A DNA stretch of 64,000 nt. Origin: Rhizobium sp. Root274 (GTDB lineage Bacteria > Pseudomonadota > Alphaproteobacteria > Rhizobiales > Rhizobiaceae). Under the pieces are notes generated by a model that had not been told where the DNA came from, did no database searches, and saw only the letters and a list, made by a program, of their open reading frames with translations. Positions 59,856 to 64,000 of this stretch are shown in pieces. The stretch spans positions 1 to 64,000 of the forward strand of contig NZ_LMJE01000010.1 in NCBI RefSeq assembly GCF_001429245.1, given 5' to 3'. Both the position numbers and the translations under genes were made by a program. Every line of letters begins with the position of its first letter. Position 1 is the first letter of the stretch.

Positions 59856-61148
59856 TCAGACGATGCCGCCCGAGCCGCCCTTGACCGCCGGACGTTCCGC
59901 CGAAACCTTGGCGCGATAACCGCTGGCCCGATAGGTTGCCACTGGATCGATGGCACCGCCCGCGCGGCGGCGGGCTTCCGCCAGGATCGGCTCGACATCG
60001 GTGCGGTAGGCGCGCTTCAGCGTCTCGGTTGCCATCAGCGCATCATTGCCATCCTGATAACCGGAAAGGGCGGCGCGATCGACCAGCAGCGCCTGAGCGT
60101 AAGCACGACGGATCTCATTGGCGCTGGAGATCAGGCTTTCGATCGGATCGGTCACGTTGTGGCTCTGATCGATCATGTGCGCGGGGTGGAAACCCTTCAC
60201 CCCACGGTACTCGGCATCGACCAGTTCATTGAACACCAGGAAGAGACGGTAGGGCTCGATCGAGCCCGCATCGAGATCATCGTCGCCATATTTGCTATCG
60301 TTGAAGTGGAAGCCACCGAGCTTGCCGAACTGGATCAGACGCGCGACGATCATCTCGATATTCGTATTCGGAGCATGATGCCCAAGGTCGACAAGGCACT
60401 GCGCCTTCGGGCCCAGCGTCTGGGCGATGAGATAGTTCGTGCCCCAGTCCTGCACCACCGTCGAATAGAAGGCCGGCTCGTACATCTTGTGCTCGGAGAA
60501 CAGCCGCCAGTCTTCCGGCAGCGCCTTGTAGATCTCCGCCATGGCGGCGAGGTAACGCTCGAAGCTCTTGGTGAAATTGGTCTGGCCTGGGAAGTTGGAG
60601 CCGTCTCCGACCCAGACGGTCAGCGCTTTCGAGCCAAGAGCGGCACCCAGTTCGATACATTCGATGTTGTGGTCGACAGCTTGCGCCCGCGTCGCCGCGT
60701 CGACATGGCTCAGCGAACCGTATTTGTAAGAATGCGCCTGGTCAGCCGCATCCGAAAACGTATTGGAGTTCATCGCATCAAAGCCGAGACCGAGCGTTTC
60801 GGCCTTTGCCTTGAGTTCATTCGGATCGGCCTTGTCCCAAGGTATATGCAGCGAGACCGTCGGCGTCGCGCGCGTCAACTGCTGGATCACACCGCAATCA
60901 TCGAGCTTGTCGAAGATGTGCCGTGGTTCGCCCTGCCCCGGGAAACGTGCAAAGCGCGTACCGCCTGTGCCAACACCCCAGGACGGGACGGCGACGAAGA
61001 ACTCCGACACCTTGTCGGTGATCGCACCGATGTCGACGCCGCCCCGCGCGAGCTTCTCGCCCAGCGCCGCATAATCGGCATCAAGCGCTGCCGCACGCCG
61101 GTCGTTCTCGGCAGCGACGATACCGGCTGCAATCCTGATATTGCTCAT
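59856..61148 (-). CDS. rhaI: L-rhamnose isomerase (rhizobial type)
   Basis: It turns L-rhamnose into L-rhamnulose, the first step of rhamnose use. The 430-residue xylose-isomerase-fold protein belongs to the Pseudomonas stutzeri-type, not the E. coli RhaA form. Metal-site residues are visible in FSEHKMYEPAFY, CLVDLGHHAPNTNIE and GGFHFNDSKYGDDDLDAGS. The start at 61148 has GGAGGAAAAG upstream. It follows rhaD on the same strand but a gene on the other strand lies between. In Rhizobium leguminosarum rhaD-rhaI are needed to grow on rhamnose and for nodulation competition. Confidence 0.94.
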   Translation of the reverse strand: MSNIRIAAGIVAAENDRRAAALDADYAALGEKLARGGVDIGAITDKVSEFFVAVPSWGVGTGGTRFARFPGQGEPRHIFDKLDDCGVIQQLTRATPTVSLHIPWDKADPNELKAKAETLGLGFDAMNSNTFSDAADQAHSYKYGSLSHVDAATRAQAVDHNIECIELGAALGSKALTVWVGDGSNFPGQTNFTKSFERYLAAMAEIYKALPEDWRLFSEHKMYEPAFYSTVVQDWGTNYLIAQTLGPKAQCLVDLGHHAPNTNIEMIVARLIQFGKLGGFHFNDSKYGDDDLDAGSIEPYRLFLVFNELVDAEYRGVKGFHPAHMIDQSHNVTDPIESLISSANEIRRAYAQALLVDRAALSGYQDGNDALMATETLKRAYRTDVEPILAEARRRAGGAIDPVATYRASGYRAKVSAERPAVKGGSGGIV

Positions 61149-61166
61149 CTTTTCCTCCACCTCGCG

Positions 61167-61191
61167 CGAACGATTATGTTCCAAGCGCGTT
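61167..61191 (+). promoter_or_regulatory. EcfG-like promoter of the Pmp3 gene
   Basis: CGAAC (61167-61171), 16 bases, CGTT (61188-61191); one base differs from GGAAC-N16-CGTT. The ATG is 32 bases downstream. Confidence 0.55.
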
Positions 61192-61223
61192 TATCTGCAA
61201 ACCCAATGACAACCGGAGTTATC

Positions 61224-61382
61224 ATGGACGTTCTTCGCATTCTGATTGCCATTCTCCTGCCGCCGCTCGGCGTTTTCCTCCAGGTCGGCATCGGCCTGCA
61301 CTTCTGGCTGAATATTCTGCTCACCCTGTTCGGCTACATCCCCGGTATCATACACGCCATCTGGGTGATCGTGCGCAAATAG
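61224..61382 (+). CDS. YqaE/Pmp3-family membrane peptide
   Basis: A 52-residue, two-helix hydrophobic peptide: MDVLRILIAILLPPLGVFLQ and FWLNILLTLFGYIPGIIHAIW match the Pmp3/YqaE pattern, a family tied to salt and low-temperature tolerance and membrane potential. The ATG at 61224 has CCGGAG upstream. It lies between rhaD and rhaI but on the other strand, with an EcfG-like promoter of its own. A longer open frame reaching back to 59778 is an antisense artefact of rhaI. Confidence 0.9.
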   Translation: MDVLRILIAILLPPLGVFLQVGIGLHFWLNILLTLFGYIPGIIHAIWVIVRK

Positions 61383-61421
61383 GATCCCGCTGCGGCATTC
61401 GCGCCGCAGCGGCTTGGGAGA

Positions 61422-63518
61422 TCAGCGGGTAAAGCTCTGAGCGTTCCCGGCATCCACATTGATGATGTTGCCGGTAGACTTGGCCGAGAGGTCGGAGGCG
61501 AGGAAGTATATCGCCTCCGCAATGTCTTCCGGGAAAACATTCAGCTTCAGCATCGAACGCTTGCGGTAATGCTCTTCGAGATCGTCCACTTCGATCTTCG
61601 AGGACGCCGCGCGTTGTTCGCGCCATTCGCCATTCCAGATTTTCGATCCGCGCAGGACCGCATCTGGATTGACGGTGTTGACCCGAATTCCTTCGTCCGC
61701 CCCTTCGAGCGCCAGGCAACGGGCGAGATGGATCTCGGCCGCCTTGGCAGTGCAATAGGCGGACGCATTCGGCGAGGATGCCAGTCCGTTCTTCGAGGCG
61801 ACGAAGACGACGTTCCCGCCAAGCTTCTGCCGGCGGAACAGCCGGAAGGCTTCACGCGACACCAGAAAATAACCCGTGGCGAGAATGCTGATATTCTTGT
61901 CCCACATAGCAAGCGTCGTCTCTTCGACCGGAGCCGAGGACGCGATACCGGCATTCGACACCAGGATATCGACACCGCCGAACTCGACGCAGGCTTCCGA
62001 AAACGCCTTGATCACGGCATCCTCGCGCGTCACGTCGAGTTGGCATGAACGCACGACATCGCCGCCATGGCGCTTGCCGAAGTCTGTCGAAGTCTGCTCA
62101 AGAGCGCTCGCATCGATGTCCGCCAGCACCACGCATGCGCCTTCGGCGAGCAGCCGTTCCGCCGTCGCGCGACCAATTCCACCAGCACCGCCAGTGACGA
62201 AAGCCACGCGCCCGGCCAGGCTCTTCGGCTTCGGCATACGCTGCAGCTTGGCCTCTTCGAGCAGCCAGTATTCAATGTCGAAGGCTTCCTGCTCCGGCAG
62301 GCCCTGATACTCGGAAACCGTCGAGGCGCCCTTCATCACGTTGATTGCGTTGACGTAGAACTCACCGGCGATGCGGGCCGTCGCCTTGTCCTTGGCAAAG
62401 GACAGCATGCCGACGCCCGGCACCAGGAAAATCACCGGATTGGGATCGCGGATCTTGGGCGAGTTGTCGTGACGGCAAGCTTCGTAGTAGCGCGTGTAGT
62501 CAACGCGGTAGGCCTCGAGTGCGGCGTCGAGACCTGCCAGGACACCGTCCACATCCGGATTCGCCGGATCGAAGTCGACGATCAGCGGGCGGATCTTGGT
62601 CCGCAGGAAATGATCAGGGCACGACGTGCCGAGCGCACCGAGCGAACGCAGGTCCTTGGAATTGACGAATTCGAGTACCGCATCCTGGTCATCGAAATGC
62701 CCAAGCTTGCGTTCCGCCTTGCCGATGCGGCCGCGGATCTCCGGCATCAGCCGTGCCACGATCGCACGACGCTCGTCCGCTGGCAGGCTGTGGACCAAGG
62801 CACCGCCGAAAATGGTCTTGCCCGCCGTCTCCTTGGCAAACCAGGAAATCGCCTTGTTGATGATCTCGAGTGTCAGCAGATAGCAGTCCTTGGCATCATC
62901 GGCCCAGGTGAAAAGGCCGTGGCTTTCCAGCACGACGCCCTTGGCCGTGGGGTTTGCTTTGACGAAGGCCTCGAGATCCAGACCCAGCTGGAAGCCGGGG
63001 CGGCGCCAGGGCAGCCAGCCAATCTCCGAGCCGAAGATCGTTTGCGTCAGCTCCTTTGAGTTCTTCGAAGCCGCAATCGCAATGATCGCGTCCGGATGCA
63101 TGTGATCGACATGCGTGAACGGCACGAACCCGTGCAAGGGCGTATCAATTGAGGCGGCACGCGGATTGAGGTTGAAGGTGCAATGCGGCAGAAAGCCGAC
63201 CATGCGGTCCTCGTCATGCACACCCTTGTAGATGCCCTTCAGGGCATCCAGCTTGTACTGGTAAAGCGTGGCGAAACCGTCGAGCTTGATCGTGCCGACA
63301 TCGCCGCCCGACCCTTTCACCCACAGCACCTTGATCTGCTCACCCGTGAGCGGATCGATTTCCATCACTTTGGCAGAGGTATTGCCGCCGCCGTAATTCG
63401 TGATGCGCTTGTCGGCACCCAGCAGGTTCGACCGGTAGAGTAGTTTGCCTGGCTCATCGAGCTTGGCCGCATAAGCATCGTCCCAACGGCTTTCGAGAAG
63501 GCTGGTTTGGCCCGACAT
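61422..63518 (-). CDS. rhaD: Bifunctional rhamnulose-1-phosphate aldolase / short-chain dehydrogenase
   Basis: A 698-residue fusion found in rhizobial rhamnose operons. Residues about 1-390 form a class II aldolase/adducin domain (NYGGGNTSAK, and the zinc ligands in HVDHMHPDAIIA) that splits rhamnulose-1-phosphate to dihydroxyacetone phosphate and lactaldehyde. Residues about 430-698 form an SDR domain (VTGGAGGIGRATAERLL, NAGIASSAP, YCTAKAAEIHLAR) that probably oxidises lactaldehyde. ATG at 63518 follows GGGAGGATGTC. It shares a promoter region with rhaR and precedes rhaI. Confidence 0.95.
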   Translation of the reverse strand: MSGQTSLLESRWDDAYAAKLDEPGKLLYRSNLLGADKRITNYGGGNTSAKVMEIDPLTGEQIKVLWVKGSGGDVGTIKLDGFATLYQYKLDALKGIYKGVHDEDRMVGFLPHCTFNLNPRAASIDTPLHGFVPFTHVDHMHPDAIIAIAASKNSKELTQTIFGSEIGWLPWRRPGFQLGLDLEAFVKANPTAKGVVLESHGLFTWADDAKDCYLLTLEIINKAISWFAKETAGKTIFGGALVHSLPADERRAIVARLMPEIRGRIGKAERKLGHFDDQDAVLEFVNSKDLRSLGALGTSCPDHFLRTKIRPLIVDFDPANPDVDGVLAGLDAALEAYRVDYTRYYEACRHDNSPKIRDPNPVIFLVPGVGMLSFAKDKATARIAGEFYVNAINVMKGASTVSEYQGLPEQEAFDIEYWLLEEAKLQRMPKPKSLAGRVAFVTGGAGGIGRATAERLLAEGACVVLADIDASALEQTSTDFGKRHGGDVVRSCQLDVTREDAVIKAFSEACVEFGGVDILVSNAGIASSAPVEETTLAMWDKNISILATGYFLVSREAFRLFRRQKLGGNVVFVASKNGLASSPNASAYCTAKAAEIHLARCLALEGADEGIRVNTVNPDAVLRGSKIWNGEWREQRAASSKIEVDDLEEHYRKRSMLKLNVFPEDIAEAIYFLASDLSAKSTGNIINVDAGNAQSFTR

Positions 63519-63720
63519 GACATCCTCCCTGGTATTGACTCACGGTCCGCGCTCCGACGACCCGTCTCCTTGTTGTTGGCAGGTATCGCGCATGCCCTCG
63601 CCAATTGTCAATCAGTTTCGATCATATCTTTTCATGTTGCGGTGCAATATTATCTATTTTGATCGTTTGTGATTGACATCGTAAAAACATTGCGAATAAA
63701 TCAGCCTCAGGGAGGAAGCC
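63519..63720. promoter_or_regulatory. Divergent rhaD / rhaR promoter region
   Basis: The gap is A/T rich. TTGACA (63673-63678), 17 bases, ATAAAT (63696-63701) is a good promoter for rhaR. Two related sequences, TTTCGATCA near 63617 and TTTTGATCG near 63658, flank a possible operator for the DeoR-type RhaR. The operator is inference. Confidence 0.55.
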
Positions 63721-64000
63721 ATGCACGAACGTGAACGCCATCGCATTATCTTGAGCGCGATCCAGGAAAAGCCTGTGGTCACAGTTCAGGATATTGCCGA
63801 ATTGACGGAGGCTTCCGAGGCCACGATCCGGCGTGACATTGCATCGCTCCACGTCCAGGGAAAGCTGCGCCGAGTGCGCGGCGGCGCCGAGGCGGTGCAC
63901 CCGCCACAGCTTGGCAACTTGGCTGCCCGCCCATTTCGCGTCTCCGAATCGGTCAACATCGACAAGAAACGCGCAATTGCGCGCGCCGCCGTCGAGATGT
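63721..64000 (+). CDS. rhaR: DeoR-family regulator RhaR, cut by the window edge
   Basis: The first 93 residues are visible. They form the DeoR winged helix: VTVQDIAELTEASEATIRRDIASLHVQGKLRRVRGGAE, with the start of the linker and sugar-phosphate-isomerase-like effector domain (RAIARAAVE). ATG at 63721 follows GGAGGAAGCC. It is divergent from rhaD, as rhaR is in Rhizobium leguminosarum, where it represses the rhamnose genes. The remainder lies to the right of this window. Confidence 0.92.
   Translation, partial: MHERERHRIILSAIQEKPVVTVQDIAELTEASEATIRRDIASLHVQGKLRRVRGGAEAVHPPQLGNLAARPFRVSESVNIDKKRAIARAAVEM

Noticed and set aside
59778-61223. Upstream part of a long plus-strand frame that ends in the Pmp3 gene
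   Set aside because: It is antisense to rhaI; only the last 52 codons match a family and have a ribosome site.
1-64000. CRISPR array, prophage, transposon or rRNA/tRNA genes
   Set aside because: No regularly spaced repeats, integrase, transposase, terminal inverted repeats or recognisable structural RNA genes were seen by reading; a tRNA scan would settle the last point.

Overview
The window reads as ordinary alphaproteobacterial chromosome, most likely from the Rhizobiales (Rhizobium/Agrobacterium/Neorhizobium-like). The signs are high GC with rhizobial codon use, a rhaD-rhaI / rhaR rhamnose locus laid out as in Rhizobium leguminosarum, a carrier protein / acyl-CoA dehydrogenase / amino acid:carrier-protein ligase block like Agrobacterium tumefaciens Atu2571-2573, and promoters of the alphaproteobacterial general-stress sigma factor (EcfG) type. 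I see no phage, insertion sequence, CRISPR array, rRNA or tRNA. The organism call is inference from gene content and order.

Layout. 0.5-3.6 kb: a small membrane protein, a cobalamin riboswitch ahead of a CbiM-like metal transporter gene, purC and a TetR regulator. 3.7-9.7 kb: a tripartite RND efflux operon. 9.7-14.5 kb: gabT-gabD for GABA use, a divergent MerR+XRE+cupin regulator, and an OxyR-like LysR protein without the redox cysteines. 14.5-17.7 kb: DUF465 protein, efp, and its modification genes epmA-epmB. 17.9-23.7 kb: a five-gene unit (carrier protein, acyl-CoA dehydrogenase-like, aa:CP ligase, DUF1839, GH2-like), the best candidate for an incompletely described system. 24.0-32.5 kb: purU, a kinase/M23-like/phospho-lyase fusion, DUF3307, then LysR, FAD oxidase and an AmaB-type dehydrogenase. 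32.5-37 kb: exbB-exbD-tonB, a PfkB-type kinase and a lone riboflavin synthase.

37-45 kb: a receiver-only protein, small stress proteins, MgtC-like, SDR, DUF3008, a GlgX-like debranching enzyme, a PAS protein, and gcdH with a divergent LysR gene. 45-53 kb: a PAN-domain alpha-2-macroglobulin and its partner pbpC. 53-59.8 kb: OsmC, DUF1810, a TerC/DUF475 membrane protein, a cluster of tiny hydrophilic proteins, ExoD, an ECF sigma/anti-sigma pair and a Bax-inhibitor-1 protein. 59.8-64 kb: rhaI, a Pmp3 peptide gene, rhaD and the start of rhaR.

Functional links. (i) The fusion protein, the amaA/amaB-like pair and gcdH fit lysine, pipecolate and hydroxylysine breakdown through aminoadipate semialdehyde to glutaryl-CoA; the LysR genes beside amaA/B and gcdH are clear paralogues. 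(ii) At least six EcfG-like promoters lie in front of small stress genes. (iii) efp, epmA and epmB form a self-contained EF-P beta-lysylation set. (iv) A2M and PBP1C form the usual periplasmic protease-trap/peptidoglycan-repair pair.
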